This document shows, one piece after another, positions 34,828 through 43,466 of a stretch of 64,000 bases of DNA. Position 1 is the first letter of the stretch, and each line of letters opens with the position of its first letter. Under the pieces are notes generated by a model. The model did no database searches, was not told the DNA's origin, and saw only the letters and a program-made list of their open reading frames with translations. A program made the translations under genes and the position numbers. Source of the DNA: an uncultured Candidatus Melainabacteria bacterium (GTDB taxonomy: Bacteria; Cyanobacteriota; Vampirovibrionia; Gastranaerophilales; Gastranaerophilaceae); the NCBI GenBank assembly GCA_934692625.1, contig CAKUUC010000001.1, positions 1 through 64,000 of the forward strand. Reading direction: 5' to 3'.

Positions 34828-36174
34828 ATGCAAAAATTGTTAGTTTTTATGTTTGTATTAGTGATGTCAATCACGTCTGTTTATTCTGAAACGATAGATA
34901 AAACATTAAATAAATTGGATATAAATAAATCTGCAGTTTCTGTTGTTATAAAAAATATTTCATCAAAAGATACTGTTTATTCTTTGAATGCTCGTACACC
35001 TATGCACCCTGCATCGACTCTAAAACTTGTAACAACGGCAGCGTCTGTTGATACGCTTGGGGCAGATTACAGTTTCAAAACAAGTTTATACAAAAGTACA
35101 AATAATGACTTGTATTTCAAATTGTCAGGGGATCCGCTTTTAACATCAAAGAGTTTGGAAAAAATGGTAAAAACTGCACGAGATAAGAGTATTACACCGA
35201 AAAATGTGTATCTTGACGATTCAGCATTTGATAAAATCGAATGGGGAGAAGGTTGGCAATGGGACGATGCTTTAAATCCATTGATGCCAAAATTTAGCGT
35301 TTATAACCTTAATAAAAATTTGTTGAGAATAGAAGCGCTGCCGACAAATAACGATTCTCCTGCAACAGTTACAATAAAACCTAATTATCCGATTACTTAT
35401 ATGAATTATGTAACGTCTAATTCTGCACAAAATTCTTGGTTAAAAGCAGAAAAGAATTCTGAAATTGCGAATACAATCAATATTTTAGGGAGTATTTCGA
35501 AACCATTAACTATTTATATTCCATTGAATAATCCGAGATTGAATTTTATTTTGCGATTGACTGATATTTTCAAGGATTCAAAAATAGAATATTTCGGCAA
35601 ATTTAAAACTGCAAAACTCCCTACTTCAAATGTTTATTTGGTAGATGAAGTTCAGCATAGTATTTTACCAATGTTGGGATTGATAATAAAAAATAGTGAT
35701 AATTTAGTTGCAGAAACTTTGTTCAAGGCTGCGGGTGCAGAATGGTCCGGTTCACAAGGTTCATTTGAGAATTCAAAAAAAATGTTAGATGCATATTTTG
35801 AAAAACTAGGAATTGATTCTCAAGATATTCGAATTGTAGATGGAAGCGGTGTTTCAAAAAATAATTTAATGACGGCAGATTTTATGACAAATTTCTTGGT
35901 TTATTTGTCAGAACAAGATGGATTTGAAAATATTGAACTGTTGTTGCCGACACCATCTGAGGGTACTTTGAAAAACAGAATGTTATATTTTAAAGATAAT
36001 TTGAGAGCAAAAACAGGAACTTTAGCGGATACAAGCGCAATTGCAGGATATATAACATCAAAACGAGGCAAAACTTATGCATTTGATATAATGATAAATG
36101 ATGCTAAAACTTCTTCGGCAGATAAGAAAAACATAGAAGAACAAATTTTGCGCAGTTTGTATATGAATTATTAA
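34828..36174 (+). CDS. dacB: D-alanyl-D-alanine carboxypeptidase/endopeptidase (PBP4, family S13)
   Basis: The 448-residue periplasmic enzyme has a signal peptide (residues 1-20, ending V-Y-S). Motifs are S-T-L-K (Ser63, Lys66) in H-P-A-S-T-L-K-L-V, S-K-N in D-G-S-G-V-S-K-N-N, and K-T-G in R-A-K-T-G-T-L. The large insertion between the first two motifs is typical of PBP4. It trims or cuts peptidoglycan cross-links. It is third gene of an envelope-flavoured run, 22 bp before the glycosyltransferase. Confidence 0.93.
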   Translation: MQKLLVFMFVLVMSITSVYSETIDKTLNKLDINKSAVSVVIKNISSKDTVYSLNARTPMHPASTLKLVTTAASVDTLGADYSFKTSLYKSTNNDLYFKLSGDPLLTSKSLEKMVKTARDKSITPKNVYLDDSAFDKIEWGEGWQWDDALNPLMPKFSVYNLNKNLLRIEALPTNNDSPATVTIKPNYPITYMNYVTSNSAQNSWLKAEKNSEIANTINILGSISKPLTIYIPLNNPRLNFILRLTDIFKDSKIEYFGKFKTAKLPTSNVYLVDEVQHSILPMLGLIIKNSDNLVAETLFKAAGAEWSGSQGSFENSKKMLDAYFEKLGIDSQDIRIVDGSGVSKNNLMTADFMTNFLVYLSEQDGFENIELLLPTPSEGTLKNRMLYFKDNLRAKTGTLADTSAIAGYITSKRGKTYAFDIMINDAKTSSADKKNIEEQILRSLYMNY

Positions 36175-36196
36175 AAGTAGAAAAGGAAATAAAATT

Positions 36197-37066
36197 ATGT
36201 ATGAACCGGAAGTAACGATAATTACACCGACATATAATATTGTAGATAACGGTCAGGCTGATGATTTTACGCTGTTGGTAAATTTGTTGGATAGACAAAC
36301 TTATCCTTACATTGAGCATATTGTTATCGACAATGCCTCGAATGATGGTACTGAAGTTTTGTTAAAAGAGTATAAAAATTCGGGATTTTTGAATTTCTTT
36401 TCTGAAAAAGACAGAGGAAAATTTGATGCAATGAATAAAGGTTTGCTGAGGGCAAAAGGCAAGTATGTAGGCTTTTTGAGTTGTGATGATTTTTTCCATG
36501 ATATAACAGGTATTGCTGATGTAGTGAATACTATGGAAGCGGAAGAGGCTGATTTTTGCATGTTTCCGTCTTATTGTTGTCAACCAAATGGAACTGTTTT
36601 TCAGTTCATTCCTGCGATGTTGAATGTATTCCAAGTTTCTCCATGTGCAAGACAGGCGGTAATTTTTAAAAAATCTGTGTTAAGTGAGTTGAACGGTTTT
36701 GATGAAAAATTCAAATTGTTAGCGGATTATGATTTACTTATTCGTTTAGTCTTGAAAAAATATAAAGGAATTTTATTTGATGGTAATATTTTGACTTACA
36801 AGGCTGGAGTTCAGGCATTGAAACATACAGTACAAGTAGAAGCGGAATGTAATCATATATTTTATAAAAATTACAAACCTTTGTATCCGGTGACAAATGA
36901 AATTTTAGACAGAATGGTTAAGATTTCAGAAATTCCAAAACCGTTGCTGGATAGGTTAGTAAAATGTTTTCCTGAAGAGGATCATGATTTGTTCTTTGAA
37001 AGGTATCAACAAATGTATAACTTGAGAGCCGATGCGCTCAGAGCACAACGCAATCAAAGAGGTTAA
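36197..37066 (+). CDS. Glycosyltransferase family 2
   Basis: The 289-residue GT-A fold protein has I-I-T-P-T-Y-N at the start, H-I-V-I-D-N-A-S-N-D-G-T and the S-C-D-D metal-binding position at about residue 96. G-F-D-E-K-F-K-L-L-A-D-Y-D-L-L-I-R-L acts as acceptor-side block. Such enzymes use nucleotide sugars for polysaccharide or lipid glycosylation. It ends the run that begins at 33366. The oxidoreductase downstream has its own promoter but could supply a modified sugar nucleotide. Confidence 0.9.
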   Translation: MYEPEVTIITPTYNIVDNGQADDFTLLVNLLDRQTYPYIEHIVIDNASNDGTEVLLKEYKNSGFLNFFSEKDRGKFDAMNKGLLRAKGKYVGFLSCDDFFHDITGIADVVNTMEAEEADFCMFPSYCCQPNGTVFQFIPAMLNVFQVSPCARQAVIFKKSVLSELNGFDEKFKLLADYDLLIRLVLKKYKGILFDGNILTYKAGVQALKHTVQVEAECNHIFYKNYKPLYPVTNEILDRMVKISEIPKPLLDRLVKCFPEEDHDLFFERYQQMYNLRADALRAQRNQRG

Positions 37067-37102
37067 ATTTTATTTATAGTACGTATCAATATTGTAAATA
37101 AT

Positions 37103-37130
37103 TTGCTAAATAATCTTGCGTGGTTATAAT
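37103..37130 (+). promoter_or_regulatory. Promoter of the Gfo/Idh/MocA gene
   Basis: TTGCTA (37103-37108), a 16-bp spacer and consensus TATAAT (37125-37130). The mRNA start would be about 37137. Confidence 0.65.
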
Positions 37131-37171
37131 AAAATTAAGGTATAGTTTTAAAAATAGAAAGTTAGGGAAAT

Positions 37172-38173
37172 ATGAGAGAAGGAAAAATTGCAGTTTTAGG
37201 ATGCGGATTATGGGGTAGAAACATTGTTCGTAATTTCTATAACCTTAATGCACTTGGTATGGTTTGCGATTTGGATGATGAAAATTTGGCAAAAGTTAAA
37301 GAGCAATATCCAAATGTAAAAACAACAAAAGATTTTCACGATATATTGAATAGTGATGAGATTATGGGTGTGGTTGTTGTTACACCTAGTCATACTCACT
37401 ACAAGTTTGTTAAGGCAATGTTGGAAGCCGGTAAGCATGTTTATGTAGAAAAACCAATTTCAACAGTTGCTCAAGAAGCTAAAGATTTGAAAGATTTGGC
37501 AGATAGCAAAGACTTAGTCTTGATGGTTGGTCATTTGCTATTGTATCACCCTGCCGTAAACAGATTAAAAATGTTGGTTGAAGAAGGTGCTTTGGGTGAT
37601 ATTGTTTACGCTCAAAGTGACAGATTGAATATCAATTACTTCAAAAATGACCGTAGTGTAATGTGGGATTTGGCACCGCATGATGTTTCTATGATTAGTT
37701 ATGTTTTAGGTAAAAATCCGCAACGAGTAATTTCTGCAATTGGTTGTTCATCTGACGGTAACGATATTATGGACATTACTCATATCGGAATTTTGATGGA
37801 AGGCGGAGCGATTGCTCATATCACGGATAGTTGGATTACTCCGAGAAAACATGTTCAATTACTTGTTAGAGGTACTAAAGCAACCGCAATTTTAGATGAT
37901 ACATTACCGGAACATAAATTAACAATTTATGACAACTTCAAAGCAGGTAATAAAGAAGTTGTTCAACTTGATTATTTAGAAATAGAACCTTTGAAATTGG
38001 AATGCCAACACTTTATCAGTTGTTGTGAAACTGGTAAAAAGGCTCGTTCTGATGGTGAAAACGGCTTTATCGTTGTAAGTATTTTGGAAGAAGCGGAAAA
38101 AATTATGCTTGGTGATAGAGTTAAAAACTTAAATCACGTTGATTTTGCATTATCAAGATCTAAAAAATTATAG
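37172..38173 (+). CDS. Gfo/Idh/MocA family oxidoreductase
   Basis: The 333-residue NAD(P)-dependent sugar dehydrogenase-like protein has Rossmann motif V-L-G-C-G-L-W-G-R-N. V-T-P-S-H-T-H, the catalytic-lysine block Y-V-E-K-P-I-S at about 92 and D-L-A-P-H-D-V-S-M with the active-site His also appear. The sequence resembles UDP-N-acetylglucosaminuronate 3-dehydrogenases (WlbA type), suggesting sugar-nucleotide modification; substrate unproven. GGGAAAT precedes the ATG. It is first gene of a run with the phosphatidyltransferase, trmL and nnrD. Confidence 0.88.
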   Translation: MREGKIAVLGCGLWGRNIVRNFYNLNALGMVCDLDDENLAKVKEQYPNVKTTKDFHDILNSDEIMGVVVVTPSHTHYKFVKAMLEAGKHVYVEKPISTVAQEAKDLKDLADSKDLVLMVGHLLLYHPAVNRLKMLVEEGALGDIVYAQSDRLNINYFKNDRSVMWDLAPHDVSMISYVLGKNPQRVISAIGCSSDGNDIMDITHIGILMEGGAIAHITDSWITPRKHVQLLVRGTKATAILDDTLPEHKLTIYDNFKAGNKEVVQLDYLEIEPLKLECQHFISCCETGKKARSDGENGFIVVSILEEAEKIMLGDRVKNLNHVDFALSRSKKL

Positions 38174-38191
38174 AAAGTAAAAGAGGATATT

Positions 38192-38809
38192 ATGGCAAAT
38201 TTTATATCAATATTTAGAATTTTTGTAGCATTGTTGGCAGTATTTTTGCTTTTCGTGCATACAACTTGGGCATATTTAACAGCGTTTGTATTGACAATTA
38301 TTGCATTTGCACTTGACGGTGTAGATGGTTATGTGGCTAGAAAATTTCACGAGGAATCAGAATTAGGTTCAGTGTTAGATATTATGGGTGATAGAATTGT
38401 AGAAGTTTCATTTTGGGTTGCTTTTGCAATTTTAGGTTATCTTGCAGGAAATAATGCGGCATTGAATGCAATGTTCCCTATTGTATGTGTTGCTCGAGCA
38501 TTTACTACAGACGGTATCAGAAGTGTTGCTTTATCAAAAGGTTATACTGCGTTTGGTGCTAAGACTATGCAGCAATCTAAAATCGGTAAATTTATTTGTG
38601 CATCAAGATTTATGAGAATTTCTTATGCTGTTGCTAAAGTTATGGCGTTTATCATTATTATATTGGTAAATACTCCTTGCATGGCTGGCTATGCGATTAC
38701 TCCGATATTGAATACTGTTGGTATTGTATTGGCTTGGTTGGCAATTATTTTCTGTGTAGTTAGAGGATTGCCAGTAGTATTTGAATGTAAGAATATATTG
38801 GATAAATAA
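38192..38809 (+). CDS. CDP-alcohol phosphatidyltransferase family protein
   Basis: The 205-residue protein has about six spans. The complete catalytic motif D-G-V-D-G-Y-V-A-R...G...D...D is at residues 50-77. The length and layout fit PgsA-like phosphatidylglycerophosphate synthases, but other head groups are possible. It lies 18 bp after the oxidoreductase and 12 bp before trmL, on one transcript. Confidence 0.88.
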   Translation: MANFISIFRIFVALLAVFLLFVHTTWAYLTAFVLTIIAFALDGVDGYVARKFHEESELGSVLDIMGDRIVEVSFWVAFAILGYLAGNNAALNAMFPIVCVARAFTTDGIRSVALSKGYTAFGAKTMQQSKIGKFICASRFMRISYAVAKVMAFIIIILVNTPCMAGYAITPILNTVGIVLAWLAIIFCVVRGLPVVFECKNILDK

Positions 38810-38821
38810 GAAGGTAATTCA

Positions 38822-39271
38822 ATGGCAAAATTAAATATTGTACTTTACGAACCTGAAATTCCTCAGAATACCGGTAATATTGCAAGACTTTGTGCATGTT
38901 GCGGAGCGAGTTTGTATTTGGTTGGCAAGTTGGGTTTCTCGTTATCTGATAAGTACACAAAACGTGCAGGACTTGACTATTGGGATAGTGTAGATATCCA
39001 TAAAGTTGATTCTATGGAAGATATGTATGAACAGTTCCCGAATGGTACTTTTTACTATTTGACAACAAAAACTGACAAGCTTTATACGGATATTCAATTT
39101 AAAGATGGTGATTTCATTGTCTTTGGTCCTGAAACAAGAGGTTTACCTGAAAAGTATGTGAAAAGTGAATTTGCAAGAACTATTCCTATGAAGGAAGGTC
39201 AAAGAAGCTTGAACTTGTCTAATTCTGTTGCCATTGTTGCCTATGAGGCGATAAGACAAAATGGACTATAG
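38822..39271 (+). CDS. trmL: tRNA (cytidine(34)-2'-O)-methyltransferase
   Basis: The 149-residue SPOUT methyltransferase lacks extra domains, the TrmL/YibK size. Motifs are P-E-I-P-Q-N-T-G-N-I-A-R near residue 12, F-G-P-E-T-R-G-L-P and the knot N-L-S-N-S-V-A-I-V-A-Y-E. It methylates the wobble ribose of tRNA-Leu isoacceptors using SAM. Its last 11 bp overlap nnrD. Confidence 0.95.
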   Translation: MAKLNIVLYEPEIPQNTGNIARLCACCGASLYLVGKLGFSLSDKYTKRAGLDYWDSVDIHKVDSMEDMYEQFPNGTFYYLTTKTDKLYTDIQFKDGDFIVFGPETRGLPEKYVKSEFARTIPMKEGQRSLNLSNSVAIVAYEAIRQNGL

Positions 39272-40079
39272 ACTTCCAAAACGTATAGAAAATTCAAATA
39301 AAAGCACTTATGGTAGAGTTTTGAATTTTGCCGGTTCTGATTATATGTCAGGTGCTGCGTATTTATCCAGTGTTTCCGCATTGAAAGTTGGTTGTGGGTA
39401 TTGCTTTTTGTGTTCAACTGACAGGGTAATTGACGTTGTTGCAACGAAAACTTCAAACTTGGTATTTATGCCGTTGAGTGATTTAACTCAAAATTTGGAT
39501 AGTTTTGATGTTGTTATGTGTGGTTGTGGGCTTTCGCAAAATGAAGTTGCATTAGCAAAATTATCAGAATTATTGGAAAATCTTAATCCAAAAACTCCAT
39601 TGATAATTGATGCTGATGCACTAAATTTAATTTCAAAGCATTCGCAAATATATTTATCAAAGGGCTTTGAACACGTAATAATGACTCCTCACCCAAAAGA
39701 AGCGGCAAGACTTTTAGACTGCTCGCTTGAAGAAATTTTAGCAGATGTAAGATTAGGTGCGGAGAAAATTTCTAAAAAATATAATTGTGTAACTGTTCTA
39801 AAAACTCATAATACAGTTATTGTAAGTCCTTGTGGTAAATTTTATGAAAATCATACCGGAAATAATTCTATGGCAAAGGCGGGTTCAGGTGATGTTTTGG
39901 CAGGCATGATTTCTGGAATTGTAGCACAGGGTGCGGATTTGTTTGAGGCTGCTGTCTTGGGTGTTTATTTGCACGGCTTGTCCGGTGAAATTGCATCAAA
40001 AACCTTGACTAACTATTCTGTAATGGCTGATGATTTGATTGCTAATATTCCAAATGTGATAATGCAACTGGGAGATTAA
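39261..40079 (+). CDS. nnrD: ADP/ATP-dependent NAD(P)H-hydrate dehydratase
   Basis: The 272-residue ribokinase-fold enzyme reconverts damaged NAD(P)H hydrates. It shows F-A-G-S-x-x-Y-x-G-A-A-Y-L near residue 24, the V-M-C-G-C-G-L block, D-A-D-A-L, T-P-H-P-K-E and A-G-S-G-D-V-L-A-G-M-I. The N-terminal epimerase (NnrE) half found in fused proteins is absent and not encoded nearby. The start codon lies inside the end of trmL. Confidence 0.9.
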   Translation: MDYRLPKRIENSNKSTYGRVLNFAGSDYMSGAAYLSSVSALKVGCGYCFLCSTDRVIDVVATKTSNLVFMPLSDLTQNLDSFDVVMCGCGLSQNEVALAKLSELLENLNPKTPLIIDADALNLISKHSQIYLSKGFEHVIMTPHPKEAARLLDCSLEEILADVRLGAEKISKKYNCVTVLKTHNTVIVSPCGKFYENHTGNNSMAKAGSGDVLAGMISGIVAQGADLFEAAVLGVYLHGLSGEIASKTLTNYSVMADDLIANIPNVIMQLGD

Positions 40080-40150
40080 GCATAAAATACAATAGAAACA
40101 GAAAATTTGAAAGGTTTAACTTGGGTATAATTCAGAACAATTAAGATAAA

Positions 40151-40187
40151 AAACAACTCTATTCTTTAGAATAGAGTTGTTTATGTG
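40151..40187. terminator. Terminator of speD and of the trmL-nnrD run
   Basis: The perfect 13-bp stem AAACAACTCTATT/AATAGAGTTGTTT has a 6-base loop. The minus-strand T6 run makes it strongest for speD. Confidence 0.85.
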
Positions 40188-40206
40188 TTTATGTGTGTAA
40201 GGTTTT

Positions 40207-40662
40207 CTAGCTTTCAATTTGTTCCATAATTTCAAATGGTCTTTCAAGAACTTTCATTGATTCTCTTGTGATGATACCTCTTTTTAGTTCAGTGAAAGAT
40301 GCTCTTCTTGAACAGAATTTCTTTTTCAAGTATTCATAAGCAACTTTTGGATCACATTTGTTACCGCAAGTGAATAAATCAACTGCAGCATACCCAAGTT
40401 CAGGCCAAGTGTGGATTGCCAAGTGGCTTTCTGAAATAATTACAACACCTGAAACTCCATAAGGGCTGAACATGTGGAAGCATTTTTGAACAATAGTTGC
40501 GCCACATTCAAGTGCTGAATCTATCATATATTTTTCAACTTTATCAATATTGTTTAAAATGTTTGGGTTACATTCAAAAAATTCTGCTAGTACGTGTTGT
40601 CCCAAGTGGATTTCGTCTAAATCTTCATTTCTGTTAAACAAGTCCAAAGGTGAATCTGTCAA
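40207..40662 (-). CDS. speD: S-adenosylmethionine decarboxylase proenzyme
   Basis: SpeD provides decarboxylated SAM for spermidine synthesis. The 151 residues include the self-cleavage site I-S-E-S-H-L-A-I-H-T-W-P-E. The pyruvoyl group forms from Ser79, as in class 1B enzymes. C-T-C-G-type and H-M-F-S-P-Y-G-V-S-G blocks are also present. The length exceeds the minimal 120-130-residue form through added N-terminal residues. AAGGAGAT precedes the ATG. MtnP at 62114 would recycle the methylthioadenosine by-product; spermidine synthase is not in the window. Confidence 0.95.
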   Translation of the reverse strand: MTDSPLDLFNRNEDLDEIHLGQHVLAEFFECNPNILNNIDKVEKYMIDSALECGATIVQKCFHMFSPYGVSGVVIISESHLAIHTWPELGYAAVDLFTCGNKCDPKVAYEYLKKKFCSRRASFTELKRGIITRESMKVLERPFEIMEQIES

Positions 40663-40876
40663 TTTATTTATCTCCTTTTTAATAAATGTATATAAAATAC
40701 TGTACTATAATATTTTATAATAAAAATAAAATTTTTCCTGATTATAATTGGTTATTTTTCCTCTCTGTTTTTTATAAAGGTCAAAACTACACTTATAAGT
40801 CGATTATGAGCATTTTAGCATGTTAAGTTTTATTAAATCTATTCAAAATATAAATCCTTTGTATTATGATTTTCCT

Positions 40877-41575
40877 ATGAATAACAAGATTTTAGTAGTC
40901 GATGATGACACTGCAATAAACGAGTTAATTAAGGTAAATTTAGAGCTTTCAGGTTATCAGGTTGTGCAAGCGTTTGATGGAGTGAAAGGTTTTGCGCTAT
41001 GTAAGCAAGAGCTTCCTTCTCTTGTTGTACTTGATGTTATGATGCCGGAAGTTGATGGTTTTACTGTGGCAAAACGCATAAGACAAAATGATGAAACAAA
41101 GGATATTCCTATTATTATGCTCACTGCATTGTCACAATTGAATGACAAAGTAAACGGTTTTAATATCGGAGTTGACGATTATTTGGTAAAACCTTTTGAA
41201 ATTGATGAATTGTTAGTTAGAGTGCGTGCACTTTTAAAAAGAACAAATCAAATTCCAAAATCCGCATCAACAAGAGATTTGTTGACTTTGGGCGATATTA
41301 CATTGCTGCCGGAAATTTATAGTGTAAAAATCAATGATAAACAGGTTAAATTAACTCCAATTGAGTTTGAAATATTTAATTTACTTTTCCAAAATCATGG
41401 AAGTATGGTTTCTTCGGCAAAATTGCTAAAAGAAATTTGGGGCTATTCACCTGATGACGATATTGAAACAATTAGAGTTCATATCAGACATTTGAGAAGT
41501 AAAATTGATAAAATTTCTGATGGTAAAAAATATATCGAAACTATCTATGGTGGCGGATATAAACTAAATATCTGA
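40877..41575 (+). CDS. OmpR-family response regulator (RpaB-like)
   Basis: The 232-residue protein has a receiver domain (1-120). The acidic pocket is D-D-D, the phospho-acceptor Asp is in V-V-L-D-V-M-M-P-E near residue 53, and the switch Lys in D-Y-L-V-K-P-F. The winged helix (135-232) has R-V-H-I-R-H-L-R-S-K-I and Y-G-G-G-Y-K-L. The sequence is closest in style to cyanobacterial RpaA/RpaB regulators. ATG 40877 gives the standard N-terminus; a frame from 40820 adds 19 unlikely residues. No kinase gene is adjacent. It may bind the HLR1-like repeats noted here. Confidence 0.85.
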   Translation: MNNKILVVDDDTAINELIKVNLELSGYQVVQAFDGVKGFALCKQELPSLVVLDVMMPEVDGFTVAKRIRQNDETKDIPIIMLTALSQLNDKVNGFNIGVDDYLVKPFEIDELLVRVRALLKRTNQIPKSASTRDLLTLGDITLLPEIYSVKINDKQVKLTPIEFEIFNLLFQNHGSMVSSAKLLKEIWGYSPDDDIETIRVHIRHLRSKIDKISDGKKYIETIYGGGYKLNI

Positions 41576-41598
41576 TAGGCGTTTTTAAATATAAATTT

Positions 41599-41613
41599 TG
41601 TAATAATTTGTAA
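41599..41613 (-). promoter_or_regulatory. HLR1-like direct repeat downstream of the regulator, upstream of the PRTase-like cassette
   Basis: The minus strand reads TTACA-AATTA-TTACA with a 10-bp period, 75 bp before the cassette start. A second element, AATCCTT/AAGGATT (41649-41655/41665-41671), flanks a TATATATAT core nearby. Confidence 0.35.
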
Positions 41614-41687
41614 TATATTTCTTCTAAAAGTCAATATTCTTCTCCAAAAATCCTTTATATATATAAGGATTGTTACGGGGAAATAAT

Positions 41688-42812
41688 ATGGTTGTAAAAA
41701 TTGTTAAAGCCTTATTAAAAAATATTGATATTGTGCCTATTGCAAAAGTTGCAACTGTGCCTGCCAAGTCCGTGCAAAAACCGATTGGCGAACTTTTGAC
41801 AAACGGTGCTAAAAACACTGCACCTACTTGCATTAGCGGTTTAAAATCTCTCAGAACTAAACTTAGTTCTAAAATTGAAGCATACAATGCAAGAAAACTT
41901 GCTGTTTCTAAAAAGTTTGGAACTTCGGAGAAGATTTTGAATAATTGGAACGACTGCTTTGGTATTGCAAACAAAGACGGAGTTTACCAAAATGCAATAA
42001 ATCATTTGAACAAATCTGGCTCTATTGATGAGTATATAATTGACAGACTCCCGAGTTTGCCAAAAAATTCTGAAGATTTTGCCAAAATCAAGAAGCTTTT
42101 AAATCAATATTTAGAGAAAAATTTTGATATATATTCTTATTCTCGTATTGAAAAAATATTGCTGGGTTTTAATAAAGAAATAGCACCAAAATTGAAGAAT
42201 AACGGAATAATATATGTTCACGACGATACAAAAAGTTACGGTATTATTACGGAATTGTACAAAACTATCAATCCTGATGCAAAAATCGTAACAGGTTGGA
42301 ATAATCTGAAAGAATATTCAAAATTACATAAGGATTTTAATATTGTAATGCTTGATGATTGTCTTGTTTCTGGTGAATCTGCATCAAAAGTCTTTAAAAA
42401 TATTAAAGAGACAGCAGTAAATGATAATATTAAAAATGTCGATTTGTATGTTTTATCGGCATTTGAAAAAGGTGTTTCAAGACTACCTAAAGGTTTAAAT
42501 GTTCATTATTCGGGTGCATTAAAACAAGATTTAAGAAACTCGGAATATTTTAAATATGATGTTGATAATAAGTACAAAGGAATGTTAATGGGAATTTTAG
42601 GGACAGGAAATCCCGAATACAATGCTTATAGTGCAATGATGTTTGAATATATGGCTCCAAATAATAACAGCAAATTTGGGACACAGATGATAAAACAATT
42701 ATTTTCGGGGCCCGAATGCTCTATCAAAGGTGTATTTGAGCCTGTTGTAGCAAACGATAATGTTTCAAACGGTATCTTAAAAACTTTAGACAAATTGAGA
42801 AATGTAGGATAA
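41688..42812 (+). CDS. Phosphoribosyltransferase-like protein of unknown function
   Basis: The 374-residue protein begins with a basic, weakly amphipathic N-terminus. Residues about 172-240 look like a type I PRTase fold: I-I-Y-V-H-D-D-T-K-S-Y-G, later I-V-T-G-W and then N-I-V-M-L-D-D-C-L-V-S-G-E-S-A at 218-232. The last resembles the PRPP-binding loop (V-D-D-x-x-x-T-G). Cys and Ser replace the usual small residues, so catalysis is uncertain. GGGGA precedes the ATG; a TTG at 41670 is less likely. First gene of a three-gene cassette with 1-2 bp spacing. Confidence 0.55.
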   Translation: MVVKIVKALLKNIDIVPIAKVATVPAKSVQKPIGELLTNGAKNTAPTCISGLKSLRTKLSSKIEAYNARKLAVSKKFGTSEKILNNWNDCFGIANKDGVYQNAINHLNKSGSIDEYIIDRLPSLPKNSEDFAKIKKLLNQYLEKNFDIYSYSRIEKILLGFNKEIAPKLKNNGIIYVHDDTKSYGIITELYKTINPDAKIVTGWNNLKEYSKLHKDFNIVMLDDCLVSGESASKVFKNIKETAVNDNIKNVDLYVLSAFEKGVSRLPKGLNVHYSGALKQDLRNSEYFKYDVDNKYKGMLMGILGTGNPEYNAYSAMMFEYMAPNNNSKFGTQMIKQLFSGPECSIKGVFEPVVANDNVSNGILKTLDKLRNVG

Positions 42813-42814
42813 AT

Positions 42815-43465
42815 ATGATAATAAAAAATATGTTCAAATTTAATAAATCAAATATCAAGACTTTCAATGAGCCAGCTAAACTTGTTGAAAAATCCACGTT
42901 AAATTTTGAAAATTTGTTGAATAATATTCAAAATTCAAAATCGTATGATGCCTATGTTGAATGTTTTGAAAATTATTTGCACGCTAATCCGAAGGCTGTT
43001 AGATTAAACGAAAACCTTATTAAAGATGGCGAATATTATATAAAAAGCGAATTTTTGGAAGATAGTCATAACTCAAAACTTATTTTAGAACATTTAAAAC
43101 ATTTGAATTTTGATATGGCACCGGAGTTTGTAAATTCCACCTCAAATAATATGGGGTTTGCCGCAACAGTTATGAAAATAAAAGGAACGGAAAAGGGTGA
43201 AATTCTGAATTATTCACAAAATAAAGATACAGTAAGTGCTCTTTCCAAAAAGAAAGCTTATGAACAGTTAGTAAAATTAGCAAATCAGAACATTGTGAAT
43301 GTTGATATTTTAAGACACCCTGAAGTCCTAAAGGTAGCTGAGGGTAGAATATTTTGCGAAGATTGGTCGAATTTATGTAGCAAAAATAATTTTTTACAGA
43401 ATTATATACCTGAAGGTAATGTTTTTGATATTCTAAAGAAAATTCACGAAATAATTTATAAATAA
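42815..43465 (+). CDS. Hypothetical protein, middle gene of the cassette
   Basis: The 216-residue protein starts 2 bp after the PRTase-like gene and ends 1 bp before the NADAR-like gene. Residues 1-110 are helical. Residues 115-216 contain a beta-rich stretch (G-F-A-A-T-V-M-K-I-K-G), a helix with K-K-A-Y-E-Q-L-V-K-L-A, then V-A-E-G-R-I-F-C-E-D-W-S-N-L. This order loosely recalls an N-lobe of a kinase-like fold, but no catalytic motif is present. Function unknown. Confidence 0.6.
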   Translation: MIIKNMFKFNKSNIKTFNEPAKLVEKSTLNFENLLNNIQNSKSYDAYVECFENYLHANPKAVRLNENLIKDGEYYIKSEFLEDSHNSKLILEHLKHLNFDMAPEFVNSTSNNMGFAATVMKIKGTEKGEILNYSQNKDTVSALSKKKAYEQLVKLANQNIVNVDILRHPEVLKVAEGRIFCEDWSNLCSKNNFLQNYIPEGNVFDILKKIHEIIYK

Positions 43466-43466
43466 T

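Noticed and set aside
41649..41671. Terminator for the response regulator gene
   Set aside because: The palindrome AATCCTT-TATATATAT-AAGGATT has no T-run and lies next to the cassette start; it is more like an operator or promoter region.
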